Shown here: in pieces, positions 31,319 to 39,087 of the stretch | Numbering within the stretch: position 1 is the first letter of the stretch | How the letters are laid out: each line of letters opens with the position of its first letter | Assembly: GCA_015200025.1 (NCBI GenBank) | Contig: CP054186.1 | Coordinates: 2,368,001 to 2,432,000 of the forward strand | Reading direction: 5' to 3' | DNA: 64,000 nt | Origin: Phycisphaeraceae bacterium | Lineage (GTDB): Bacteria > Planctomycetota > Phycisphaerae > Phycisphaerales > UBA1924 | Notes under the pieces: generated by a model | Seen by the model: the letters and a program-made list of their open reading frames with translations, nothing else | Databases searched by the model: none | What the model was told of the DNA's origin: nothing | Position numbers and translations under genes: made by a program

Positions 31319-32896
31319 CTACCGCACTTTGACATGCACATGCCCTGATCGTGCCACGCACACACCGTTCTTGATCACGAATGCCTCGATCCAGTGTGTG
31401 CCACGAAATGCGGTCCCTTCCCATCGCACACGGCCATTCGTATTCTCGCCGTCATCGAAGCCACCACGGAGTTGGCCGGGTCCGGCGTTCGTGGCTTCCG
31501 CGCCGGTGTTTACAACCTGCCACTTGACGTCATACGGCGGCGACACACTTGTGCTTGCTTCGAAGCGAATCGCGTAGTTCTTGGGCACCGGCCTATCCGT
31601 GAGCGGCCAGAGCGCTTTCGCTGAGTACATGCTCCTGCGAACAGAACCGCTCACGTCGACGCGATGGGTCAAGTTCACCGGCCACAGGGGCGGGCGGCAG
31701 TGTGAAGTACCCGCGACGCTTGGTACGGTGTCCGTATGTACCAACACAGGCGTACCGGACTTGGAAGTCCCGGATGATGCTCCCGCGGAGACGCCGAGCG
31801 ACTCAGCGACTTTTGTGCGGGTGCCGGTTTCGCTGGCATCGGCCTCCGCAACGGCGATGTCTTGCCGTGCCCAGGCAACCCACTTGAAGAACGCCTCGGC
31901 ACGTTTGCTGCCAGCGTCATTCCAGCGGTCAGCGAAGTTCTCTCCTGGATTCACGGGGTTGGGAATGACCCACCGGTCGCCGTCGTGCAGAATGATCCCG
32001 GATGTCGCGAAGTCCTCAATGCGTTCGAGGATACCAGCGAGAGCGGCGGCCACGTCCGCCTCGCCCCGATACGCCGTCGCGGCGAGCGTAGTGATGATGA
32101 TGGAGATTGGCTTCTCAGTCTCGAGCGGGTGCCCTGCAAATCGCACGTCCCGATGGCGCTTCAGAACCTGCACCGCCCGCTGGAGAGGAGTCCGAATCAG
32201 GGCGTCTGGCACACTCTGAATGCTCGCGAATACGGTTCGGTTAGACTCGTAGAGCATCCGCCGCTGCAGCGGGGCCTCACGCAGCATCGCCTCGCGGTTC
32301 ACGCTCTCGAACCAGAGCGCGTATCCCTCGGGGTTCGATCCGCCAGGCAGCCAAATGTACTGCTCCTCTGCCCGGCGCTCCGAAACCTCGATCGCGTGCG
32401 ACGCGAAGATGGTGGGGACGCCTCTAATCTCCGCCGCAAGCAGCGTCGTCTGCGTCCCAGGCGCGGACGGCAAGACGTCCATGTGGAAACCAACGCCATC
32501 TGCCTCGGCATAATTCAGGGTCCAGCACCGTCGTCCCTCCTTGTCGAGCATGCGGCTGTAGTTGCCGCTTTCCTTTAGGCGGTCGCCAACGAGGTGCTTG
32601 AGCCTTCGCGGCGTCATGCTCGGGCCCGGAGCATCGAGGCGGCACACCAAGTCGATGTCGTAATCCGCCTCCTTCCCGTGTACGACCGGCCGGATCACCG
32701 TTCCAAGCCGAAATGATCCCTGAACAGTCACCGCTGGCGCGTGCGGTTTGAGCGTTGTCCCGGGCGCATCAAGCCAGTTGGCGACTGCTGTGTACCGCTC
32801 CACCGCTTCCTGGTACTTGCCGGGAGGAATGTCCAAGGAGCGTGCGGCCGAATCCAGCGACTTGGCCAGGAATGGGTTGGTCGTAACGGTGGTCAT
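31319..32896 (-). CDS. CBASS CD-NTase (oligonucleotide cyclase) with C-terminal sensor domain
   Basis: A 525-aa cGAS/DncV-like nucleotidyltransferase. The active site has G60-S61-F-R-L-G-T, the metal-binding pair in D78-Y-D-I-D82 and the third carboxylate D140 in H-M-D-V-L-P, as in enzymes that make cyclic di- or trinucleotides after phage infection. The C-terminal part (about 440-525) has P-P-Y-D-V-K-W-Q-V-V-N-T-G, L-R-G-G-F-D-D and T-H-W-I-E-A-F-V-I-K-N-G-V-C-V-A-R-S-G, the pattern of the adenylyl/guanylyl and SMODS C-terminal sensor (AGS-C). Its ATG overlaps the Cap5-like stop by 4 nt. No ubiquitin-like (Cap2/Cap3) or HORMA/TRIP13 partners are present, so a type I-like CBASS. Confidence 0.9.
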   Translation of the reverse strand: MTTVTTNPFLAKSLDSAARSLDIPPGKYQEAVERYTAVANWLDAPGTTLKPHAPAVTVQGSFRLGTVIRPVVHGKEADYDIDLVCRLDAPGPSMTPRRLKHLVGDRLKESGNYSRMLDKEGRRCWTLNYAEADGVGFHMDVLPSAPGTQTTLLAAEIRGVPTIFASHAIEVSERRAEEQYIWLPGGSNPEGYALWFESVNREAMLREAPLQRRMLYESNRTVFASIQSVPDALIRTPLQRAVQVLKRHRDVRFAGHPLETEKPISIIITTLAATAYRGEADVAAALAGILERIEDFATSGIILHDGDRWVIPNPVNPGENFADRWNDAGSKRAEAFFKWVAWARQDIAVAEADASETGTRTKVAESLGVSAGASSGTSKSGTPVLVHTDTVPSVAGTSHCRPPLWPVNLTHRVDVSGSVRRSMYSAKALWPLTDRPVPKNYAIRFEASTSVSPPYDVKWQVVNTGAEATNAGPGQLRGGFDDGENTNGRVRWEGTAFRGTHWIEAFVIKNGVCVARSGHVHVKVR

Positions 32897-34056
32897 TTAT
32901 TCTCTCCCTGCGGCTCGCCACCGCCGAGCGTAATCGCGGGGACAAACCCGGCGCGTTCGTTCACCTGGTCGTAGATCAGCATCGGCGCGTCGGCCTTTGG
33001 CATGCGGACTCGGCCGAACTCGACCGCAGCTGCGATCGGCATCGCCGGGAAAACGTGGATGGTGGCCGCCTGGCCATGCGCAGCCTTGATCTCATCGAAC
33101 ACCTGGCGGAAGGCCCGGCGCAGCGCCCGCAACTGGTCACGCGAACAAAGCCAGTCGTTGTGCGGCGAAGGCACCCGAACAGTCCACAACGCGGTGTCCC
33201 TTCCCAGAACCCTTCGGATCCGATCGGGAACGATCGTCGCACTGACTCCCACAACCAGTGCGGCCGGCCCTGCGGGAGTCGTCGGACGATCGATGATCAC
33301 ATCCGCAGACGGCGCAGAGGTAGCCCACTGCCATCCGCGTGGCTCGCGTCGCAGTTGGAACACATCGATGTCTGGGATGTCGGTGAGGCTGGCCCCGAGT
33401 CGCATCAACAGTGCTTGCGGCGCAAAGGCGAACACCGAGAGATGCGAGATGAGACCTCGCGCGAGAGGCGAACTCACGGAATCAGAAAACTGGCGGTCGA
33501 GGTTCGTAGCCTCAATCTTCCAGAACTCTGCGTCGCGATCTCGCCAGGCGCTGTTTACCATTCCGAGGCGAATGGGCTGGGCCTCGGCCGGATACCGATT
33601 CGGGAACATCGCCGTGCACGCGAGATGGAAGTCGAGCGGAGCCGCCTGATCGCCGACATTGGCACCGTACATCAGAACATGGCTGCGTTTCGACGGGTTG
33701 ATGCCGGTCACCACCTCGACGCGGTGCTCGTGGGACGTCTTCCAGGACTGGAGCAACTCCACGGTGTAGCGCCCACCGTCCTTCTTGTTGTCCATCTTGC
33801 GATGGCAATCATGGCACACGAGCATGAGATTGCCGAGGTCATTGAGCGACTCGTCGTCAGCACCCTCGTTGCCGCGGGGTCCGTCGTCGCTGAACGACCA
33901 GATGTGGGCCCGCTCCGCGATGTTCACGCTCTCTTGCGTCACCGGCGACCGAGAAAGCAGTCGATTGCATCCGTCAAACTGGCACCGGCCAGCAGCCCGG
34001 CCCCACAACATGTTGCTGACAGAGTCCTTGATGTGCCTGGTGACTTCACGTGGCAT
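32893..34056 (-). CDS. cap5: CBASS effector, HNH nuclease-SAVED (Cap5-like)
   Basis: A 387-aa two-domain effector. N-terminal HNH endonuclease: C25-x4-C30, E-R-A-H51-I-W, N-L-M-L-V-C81-H-D-C84-H (metal and catalytic residues). C-terminal SAVED domain (about 130-387) with V-V-G-V-S-A-T-I, an H-N-D-W region and I-H-V-F-P-A-M-P, the ligand-binding fold that senses cyclic nucleotides made by the cyclase. In known Cap5 proteins ligand binding drives oligomer formation and unspecific dsDNA cutting, killing the infected cell. Its ATG (34056) overlaps the end of the upstream hsdS (stop 34046) by 11 nt, so it is coupled to the R-M operon. Confidence 0.9.
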   Translation of the reverse strand: MPREVTRHIKDSVSNMLWGRAAGRCQFDGCNRLLSRSPVTQESVNIAERAHIWSFSDDGPRGNEGADDESLNDLGNLMLVCHDCHRKMDNKKDGGRYTVELLQSWKTSHEHRVEVVTGINPSKRSHVLMYGANVGDQAAPLDFHLACTAMFPNRYPAEAQPIRLGMVNSAWRDRDAEFWKIEATNLDRQFSDSVSSPLARGLISHLSVFAFAPQALLMRLGASLTDIPDIDVFQLRREPRGWQWATSAPSADVIIDRPTTPAGPAALVVGVSATIVPDRIRRVLGRDTALWTVRVPSPHNDWLCSRDQLRALRRAFRQVFDEIKAAHGQAATIHVFPAMPIAAAVEFGRVRMPKADAPMLIYDQVNERAGFVPAITLGGGEPQGENK

Positions 34057-35290
34057 TGGTACCCCCCTTTGTGACCCGAATCTCCCCGCTCAACAGCGCG
34101 GCGGAGAGAGCCGACTTCACACGCTCCAACTGCGCGAGATGGACCTCGGCGGCGGCGAGGCGGGCGTCTTCGGCGGCGAGGATGCGCATCGCTTCGTCCT
34201 GCTCGGCCTTCGCGGGAAGCAGGACGTGCAGGTTCAAGATGTTCGGCAGGTTCAGCCCGGCTTTGGTTCCCCGATCATTCAGCCGCTTGAACTGCGTCTG
34301 GCCTTCCACGCCCGCAAGGTAGTTGGCGACCCAGGCCGGGTTGACGTTCCTCCGTTGATCGGTAAAGCGCACGAGCGCGATGTGCTGGTTGACATACGCC
34401 TCGCCGAACTCGGAGGGAACGAGCCCGATGATGCCCAGGTCGGCGGTCACGGAGATAAGCACGTCGCCCGCTTGGGTGCGCGTGCGCCTGCCTTCCGTGG
34501 TGTCGGGCGGCTGGACGCGCTGAATCTTGGCGAGGTCAAGGTTGACATGTTCCCGGGTCAGGTTGCCGATCCGCAAGAAGATCGAGCCCGTGTCGGCGTA
34601 GAACTCTGCCCATCCACGCGATCCGCTTGTGACGAACGGTTTGAGGTCGCGGATGCGGCACGCCGTCCACGACTCGGGAATGCGCCCGTGTGGTCGCACG
34701 GTCTTGAACTTCGTGTGCCTGCCGGGGAGGCCGCGGGTGAGGAGGGTGTGGAGGAGGGCTTGGCGGAGCGTCTTGGTCTGGGCGAGCACGGCCCGGCTCC
34801 GCTCCACCGCCTCATCCACCGCCCCCAGCACCGCCGCGATCTTCGCCTGCTCCGCGGGCGGGGGGAGGGGCAGCACAATCTCTTCGATGTCCTCGCGGTT
34901 GACCGCCGTAAATGTGCTGCCCTGGGCCACGCGCTGCAACTGGCGGATTTCACGGCCGAGCGCGTGCCAGACGAACGCCTTTGCGCCATTGCCCACTCGC
35001 ACCGCCGCGAGGCCGCGGCCGATGCACAACGTCTGGTCTGCCTCGTTCATCTCTCCCACGGGCGCGCGGACGCTCACCAGCAGGTCGCCCGCCACAGCGG
35101 TGCGGAGCGGGCTGCGGCACCAGAGCGCGGGCTTGGGGTGGCGCACACCGAACTCCGCGTTTCCCTGGATGAAGGGCAGTCCGCCCTCCGACTCCGCGAT
35201 GTCCTCGCCGGGCGGCGAGGTGCCCATCACGATCTCGGCGATGTCGCCGAGCGTCGTCGTGGACCAGTCTTTGGGCGTCGCGTGCTTCAT
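34046..35290 (-). CDS. hsdS: Type I restriction specificity subunit (two-TRD)
   Basis: A 414-aa protein with two target-recognition domains. TRD1 is about 15-150 (W-S-T-T-T-L-G-D-I-A-E-I) and TRD2 about 205-350 (W-T-A-C-R-I-R-D-L-K-P), each followed by a helical spacer (I-P-L-P-P-x-x-E-Q form at about 140 and L-P-A-K-A-E-Q-D-E near 370), which is the canonical dimer-like organisation. It sets the bipartite recognition sequence, which cannot be read here. Starts 12 nt after hsdM stops. Ends overlapping cap5. The system also has a single-TRD relative upstream of hsdM, so specificity may be shared or switched. Confidence 0.92.
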   Translation of the reverse strand: MKHATPKDWSTTTLGDIAEIVMGTSPPGEDIAESEGGLPFIQGNAEFGVRHPKPALWCRSPLRTAVAGDLLVSVRAPVGEMNEADQTLCIGRGLAAVRVGNGAKAFVWHALGREIRQLQRVAQGSTFTAVNREDIEEIVLPLPPPAEQAKIAAVLGAVDEAVERSRAVLAQTKTLRQALLHTLLTRGLPGRHTKFKTVRPHGRIPESWTACRIRDLKPFVTSGSRGWAEFYADTGSIFLRIGNLTREHVNLDLAKIQRVQPPDTTEGRRTRTQAGDVLISVTADLGIIGLVPSEFGEAYVNQHIALVRFTDQRRNVNPAWVANYLAGVEGQTQFKRLNDRGTKAGLNLPNILNLHVLLPAKAEQDEAMRILAAEDARLAAAEVHLAQLERVKSALSAALLSGEIRVTKGGTNAT

Positions 35291-35302
35291 GGTTCGATTG
35301 CC

Positions 35303-37159
35303 TCAGCCCTCCGCCTTGAACCCCAACTCCGCCAGCATCCCATCCATCTTCTTTTCCGCCGCGTCGCGGGCCTTTTCCAGTTCCCGCAGCCGCTTGAGTT
35401 CCACGCCCACATCCAGCACCGGCGCGGGGTCGGACGAATCCACGTAGCGGCTGATGTTCAGGTTGTAATCGTTCTCCTCGGCGATCTCGTCCAGGTCCAC
35501 GACGGCGCAGAACTTGTCGAGGGATGATCTTCCCCCGGGGTGTTTGGCCTTGAGCCAGGCCGGCAGCCCGACGATGGCCTCCTCGATCTCCTTCATCTTC
35601 TTGGCGTGCTCCTTGGCGAGTTCATCCAAGAGGCGCCCGGCCTCCTGCGTAGTGCCCAAGGCCGCGGCCTTTTTCTGCCGCTCGTAGTGCGCGAGTTGCG
35701 AGGCCTCCTCGTGGGCGAGCAGCTCCTTGAGCCGCGCGGGGACGAACTCGGGATCGCCGAAGGCCTGGAAGACCGCGACAATCCGGAGGACGTCCTGGAG
35801 GCGCAGGTCGTTGCGGTTGGAGAGTTCGCCGTAGAAGCCTTCGGACGAGGCGTCGATAAAGAGGACCTTGCGCGTGCGGGCCTTGGGCTTGTTCTTGTTG
35901 AGGATGAGCACGGCGGCGGGGATGCCCGTGCCGAAGAACAACTTCTCGGGCAGGCCGATCACGGCCTCGAACAGGTCGGCTTCGAGCAGCGCCTGGCGGA
36001 TTTTGCCCTCGCCCGCGCCGCGGAAGAGCACGCCGTGGGGCATGACGACGCCGATCATGCCACCGCCCCCCCCATGGGCGGGGCGGTCGTTGGTGACCTC
36101 GACCATGTGGAGCAGGAATGCGAGGTCGCCCTTGGTCGCGGGGGGCACGCCGCGGGAGAAGCGGCGGAAAGGATCGCCGCCGCCCTTTTCGGGGCTGACG
36201 AACTCGTGCCCCCAGTCCTTGAGCGAGAAGGGCGGGTTGGCGATGACGCGGTCGAAGAGCGTGAGGCGGCCGCCGTCGATGAACTTCGGGTTGCGGATCG
36301 TATCGCCCGGGCGAATGTCGGCGTCGGGCACGTTGTGCAGGAGCATGTTCAGTTTGCAGATCGACCACGTCCCGACGTTCCGCTCTTGGCCCGTGAGCGT
36401 GACGTTGCGTGCATTGCCGCCGTGGTCCTCGATGTAGTGGGCGCACTCGATGAGCATGCCGCCCGAACCGCAAGTGGGGTCGTGGATGCGCATGCCCTCG
36501 GTGGGCTGAAGGAGATTCACGATGAGGCGGACGACCGAGCGCGGCGTGTAGAACTCGCCGCCCTTCTTGCCGGAGCCCTCGGCGAAGCGCTCGATGAGGT
36601 ACTCGTAGGCGTTGCCCAGCACGTCGGGCTCGGCCAGGTTCCGGTTGCCCAGCGGGATCTGGGAGAAGTGCGTGAGCAGCCGGTGCATGAAGGCGTCCAT
36701 CTCCTTCGGGTCACCAAACCGACGCTCGTCGTTGAAGCGGACACCCGCGAGGACGCCCTCCAAGTAACGACCGTTCTGTTCCTCGATGGCGTGGAGCGCC
36801 ACGTCGATCGCCTCGGCACGGTTCTCGCCCACCTTCATGAGCGTGGCCCAGCGGGCGGCTTCGGGGATGTAGAACGACCCGTCGCCGTACTCGTCGGGGT
36901 CCTCGGCGATCTTCTCGGCCTGTTCCCTCGTCTTCTTGCGGCCCATCCACTCAGCGATGATCTCGGCGCGGCGCTCGTTGAAGACGTCGCTGAGACGCTT
37001 CAACATGGTGAGCGCAAGGATGTGGTTCTTGAAGTCGCCGGCGTCGGCGGTGCCGCGGAGGATGTCCGCAGCACCCCAGAGGAGGCGGTTGAGTTCGTCG
37101 CGGCTCAGGATGCGCTGAGGCGCACCCGCGACAGTTGCGGTTGTGGCGGGGTCAGGCAT
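35303..37159 (-). CDS. hsdM: Type I restriction N6-adenine methyltransferase
   Basis: The 618-aa modification subunit has an N-terminal helical HsdM_N region (about 20-140), the SAM-binding motif D-P-T-C-G-S-G-G-M-L (227-236), and the catalytic N-P-P-F (308-311), the N6-adenine signature, within R-V-I-A-N-P-P-F-S-L-K-D-W-G. A C-terminal coiled segment (residues about 520-617) contacts HsdS. Length is slightly above the E. coli enzyme. It overlaps the upstream single-TRD gene by 8 nt. Together with hsdS it protects host DNA by methylation; with hsdR it forms the restriction complex. Confidence 0.97.
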   Translation of the reverse strand: MPDPATTATVAGAPQRILSRDELNRLLWGAADILRGTADAGDFKNHILALTMLKRLSDVFNERRAEIIAEWMGRKKTREQAEKIAEDPDEYGDGSFYIPEAARWATLMKVGENRAEAIDVALHAIEEQNGRYLEGVLAGVRFNDERRFGDPKEMDAFMHRLLTHFSQIPLGNRNLAEPDVLGNAYEYLIERFAEGSGKKGGEFYTPRSVVRLIVNLLQPTEGMRIHDPTCGSGGMLIECAHYIEDHGGNARNVTLTGQERNVGTWSICKLNMLLHNVPDADIRPGDTIRNPKFIDGGRLTLFDRVIANPPFSLKDWGHEFVSPEKGGGDPFRRFSRGVPPATKGDLAFLLHMVEVTNDRPAHGGGGGMIGVVMPHGVLFRGAGEGKIRQALLEADLFEAVIGLPEKLFFGTGIPAAVLILNKNKPKARTRKVLFIDASSEGFYGELSNRNDLRLQDVLRIVAVFQAFGDPEFVPARLKELLAHEEASQLAHYERQKKAAALGTTQEAGRLLDELAKEHAKKMKEIEEAIVGLPAWLKAKHPGGRSSLDKFCAVVDLDEIAEENDYNLNISRYVDSSDPAPVLDVGVELKRLRELEKARDAAEKKMDGMLAELGFKAEG

Positions 37160-37778
37160 GGACGTTGTTCCTTCCGGTCATGCGCGAGATGACGACGTCG
37201 TGGGCTACCCGTCGACGGAGTTCCGCGGCCTCGGTGGCGTTGCGATGAGCGACGTCGGCGGCAGCGAGGAGCGCTGCCAGTTCCTGCTGTTGTTCGATGG
37301 GTACAAGGGGAACAGGGACCTCGCCGAGTGCAGCAGTCGTGAGGTTCATCTGGGCCGTGCCGGATTGGCTGGCCGAGACCAAGTGGGCCGCACCTGCGGG
37401 GTGCATCAGGTACGCGGCAAGCAGTTCCGGGTGGATCTGCTCCGAGCATCTCACCGCGAGCAGTGTCGAGTTGAACACCGTGCCGTCGATCTCGGGCGGC
37501 GCGACGGCGACGCGGATCGATGTGCTGCGTGAGGGCACCAGCACGTCACCAACGCGAACGCGGTAGCGGTCGGCACGCAGGTCGGTTACTCGTGCGACGT
37601 GGAGTTCGGGCAGCGGGTCGTTCGCGGCTGAAAGCCAGCGGACCGTCAGCATCGAGATGGGGGCCGCCGCGTCGCCCGGCGCGGGCCTCGAAACGGAGAA
37701 GACCCCAGGCAGCACAACCGCCACGTCGCAGAGGCGTGCGACCGTCGGCCTGCTCAATCTGGGAGAACGTGAAGCCAT
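37152..37778 (-). CDS. Single-TRD HsdS-like specificity protein
   Basis: A 208-aa protein like one half of an HsdS: one target-recognition domain, with V-R-V-G-D-V-L-V-P-S-R-S-T and A-L-G-E-V-P-V-P-L-V-P-I-E-Q-Q-Q-E-L-A-A-L-L-A-A-A-D (spacer helix). It is the first gene of the operon, ending 8 nt into hsdM. It is short but has a complete conserved structure rather than a frameshift scar; half-size S proteins are known that dimerise to give palindromic recognition. It could compete with or replace the two-TRD HsdS. The start ATG 37778 is 9 nt after the -10 TACCCT, so its mRNA is leaderless or nearly so. Confidence 0.75.
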   Translation of the reverse strand: MASRSPRLSRPTVARLCDVAVVLPGVFSVSRPAPGDAAAPISMLTVRWLSAANDPLPELHVARVTDLRADRYRVRVGDVLVPSRSTSIRVAVAPPEIDGTVFNSTLLAVRCSEQIHPELLAAYLMHPAGAAHLVSASQSGTAQMNLTTAALGEVPVPLVPIEQQQELAALLAAADVAHRNATEAAELRRRVAHDVVISRMTGRNNVHA

Positions 37779-37787
37779 TGCCCCCAG

Positions 37788-37815
37788 AGGGTAGCAGCTC
37801 ACCGTTCGATGTCAA
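37788..37815 (-). promoter_or_regulatory. Promoter of the R-M/CBASS operon
   Basis: On the minus strand TTGACA (37815-37810) and TACCCT (37793-37788) are 16 nt apart. The -10 ends 9 nt before the ATG of the first gene, so the leader is very short. An A/T-rich patch with GAAGAAAATCGTAATC lies upstream, a possible UP element. All nine genes to 25711 read in the same direction with small gaps or overlaps. Confidence 0.65.
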
Positions 37816-37899
37816 TGTCTGGGTTTTTCGATTACGATTTTCTTCGTCGCCAGGTGTCGAGGGCGTCCCGTGAGTGTCGTAACGCGGACGAGATGGTGA

Positions 37900-38214
37900 T
37901 CATGGCTTTCTGCCGCCCACAAGCTCCGCGATGAGGAGCCCCAAGGCGACAAGGGCACCACCAACCAGCAAGGCCCTTACCACCTCGTCGCCCACCTGAT
38001 TTGGCTGGAACTGCTGGCCGGAGTGCAGCTTCTGGTCCAATGCAGCAAGCACATTTGCCGCGACACCGTCGATCGTCACCGGGAGTGCCCCGGCTGACTC
38101 CCACCGATGCACGGTACCCGGGTGGACCGCGATCACCGAGGAAAACTGCGGCACGGTCATGCCGAGTGATTCCCTAATCTGACGTACGCGGGCACCTTGG
38201 AGATTGACTTTCAT
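37900..38214 (-). CDS. XRE-type HTH regulator with C-terminal membrane helix
   Basis: A 104-aa protein: residues about 1-55 form a helix-turn-helix of the XRE type (V-R-Q-I-R-E-S-L-G-M-T-V-P-Q-F-S-S-V-I-A, then V-H-P-G-T-V-H-R-W-E-S), and residues about 78-98 (V-R-A-L-L-V-G-G-A-L-V-A-L-G-L-L-I-A-E) form one membrane helix. The ATG at 38214 is preferred; TTG 38220 is an alternative. Lies upstream of, and in the same direction as, the defence operon, and is divergent from the LRAT gene with an imperfect dyad CTCATAATTGTGAG at 38224-38237 in between, a likely operator. Membrane-tethered regulators can respond to envelope signals. Confidence 0.7.
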   Translation of the reverse strand: MKVNLQGARVRQIRESLGMTVPQFSSVIAVHPGTVHRWESAGALPVTIDGVAANVLAALDQKLHSGQQFQPNQVGDEVVRALLVGGALVALGLLIAELVGGRKP

Positions 38215-38223
38215 GCGCAAACG

Positions 38224-38237
38224 CTCATAATTGTGAG
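38224..38237. promoter_or_regulatory. Imperfect palindrome between the XRE and LRAT genes
   Basis: CTCATAATTGTGAG is a 14-bp dyad with one mismatched pair, 10 nt from the XRE start codon and 57 nt from the LRAT start. It is a candidate operator for autoregulation. No experimental support. Confidence 0.45.
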
Positions 38238-38293
38238 TGCCTTGGCGATCCTTGGCGCGACTCGACTCGAATCATACCCCGAAAGGACAGTCC

Positions 38294-38695
38294 ATGCCAC
38301 GCATCGTTCAACCAGGGAATCACGTCCGGGTCAACCGGGGGCTTTTCCACCATCACGGCATCTACATGGGCGTGTGGGAGGGCACTCCTGTGGTTGCGGA
38401 GCTGGCTAAACCGAGCGAGGGTGGGGTGGTTCGGCTAGTGACGTGGGCGACGTTCACGAGAGGCGGGGCCGTCGAGATCGTTGACCATCCGAATGGACTC
38501 CCGCTGCACGCCGTCGTTGAGAATGTGCGGCGGGCACCGCGTTGGCGGAAGTACGACCTTTTTGATTGGAACTGTGAGCACTTCGCCACGTGGTGCTCAA
38601 CGCACGTCGTTCGAAGTGAGCAGGTACGCACCATCGTCGGCGGTGTCGCGATCGCACTTCTCGTCGCGATCTTCGCATCCGCAGCCAATGCGTGA
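38294..38695 (+). CDS. LRAT-domain protein (NlpC/P60-like fold) with membrane helix
   Basis: A 133-aa protein with the LRAT pattern: V-N-R-G-L-F-H-H-H-G-I-Y-M-G with conserved His near residue 20-21, and the catalytic N-C-E-H-F-A-T-W (Cys94) in D-W-N-C-E-H-F. Residues about 112-130 form a C-terminal membrane helix. The family includes acyltransferases and thiol hydrolases; bacterial members are seen as single-domain proteins, often near phage-related or defence genes, and their substrate is unknown. AAAGGA lies before the ATG. Divergent from the XRE gene. It may be an envelope lipid- or peptidoglycan-modifying effector, but this is inference. Confidence 0.75.
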   Translation: MPRIVQPGNHVRVNRGLFHHHGIYMGVWEGTPVVAELAKPSEGGVVRLVTWATFTRGGAVEIVDHPNGLPLHAVVENVRRAPRWRKYDLFDWNCEHFATWCSTHVVRSEQVRTIVGGVAIALLVAIFASAANA

Positions 38696-38762
38696 TCGAT
38701 CGGCGGTTCTCGGTTGATTGTGGTGCGGGAGATGGCCATTGAGCAACGCCGCGTGCTATCGT

Positions 38763-38801
38763 GCGCGACAAGCCCCACCGGCGATCAGAGAGGTATGGGC
38801 G
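38763..38801 (+). promoter_or_regulatory. Repeated phage element, copy A (no open reading frame)
   Basis: GCGCGACA, 15 nt, CAGAGAGGTATGGGCG. Copies B and C have a GTG 7 nt after AGAGAGG; here that codon is GAG, so no start is present, and the ATG that overlaps the element reads only MGEG. It precedes the DUF2924-recombinase genes by about 290 nt. Confidence 0.6.
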
Positions 38802-38970
38802 AGGGCTGAGTCCCTCGCCGAATGCCACGCCACGAACCCCGCAACAACCCGACGCCGGTGGGCTCGCTGTGCCTTCCGGCCCGCGCCATCGAGCTCCTTG
38901 CAGCGGGGGCTGCCCGGCTCATCGACGCGAGCGCCCACGACTTGGGCGGGAGCGTCGAGCATGCCGATTC

Positions 38971-38994
38971 CTCCCGGGCGGGACTTGAACTCGC
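38971..38994 (-). other. tRNA 3'-end-like sequence (possible att site)
   Basis: On the minus strand GCGAG-TTCAAGT-CCCGC-CCGGGAG resembles a tRNA T-arm plus acceptor strand, with one A:C mismatch in the T-stem. The upstream part does not fold as a tRNA. Lying just outside a recombinase module, it may be the remnant of a tRNA integration site. Weak. Confidence 0.3.
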
Positions 38995-39087
38995 GCAGCA
39001 TGCCGCCCTCAGTGTGCCTACGGGTGAACGGCACCGCCCCGAACCGGAGAACCCGGGACGATGCTGCCCGGAGGAGCCCGAGGGACG

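Larger units (their letters stand above)
38696..39087 (+). other. 392-nt gap between LRAT and DUF2924 genes
   Basis: No gene is supported. It holds the first copy of the GCGCGACA-N15-CAGAGAGG element (38763-38801), which leads only into a four-codon reading frame, and a tRNA 3'-end-like sequence on the minus strand (38971-38994). It may be the left boundary of the prophage. Confidence 0.5.

Noticed and set aside
36067-36074. C8 run in hsdM as a phase-variation tract
   Set aside because: It is short, and the frame is intact around it.
37152-37778. Broken fragment of a full HsdS
   Set aside because: The other half is absent, the frame is intact and it is promoter-proximal with a good overlap to hsdM, so a genuine half-S is preferred.
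25342-38700. tRNA-Asn as the proven integration site of the whole island
   Set aside because: No copy of its 3' end was found elsewhere in the window, so the role is only a possibility.
38860-39060. Complete tRNA-Sec or tRNA-Ser on the minus strand
   Set aside because: A D-arm-like CTCC-GGTTC-GGGG and a GTGCC/GGCAC stem can be drawn, but the anticodon loop would be 11 nt and the T-stem has an A:C mismatch, so it does not fold as a tRNA.
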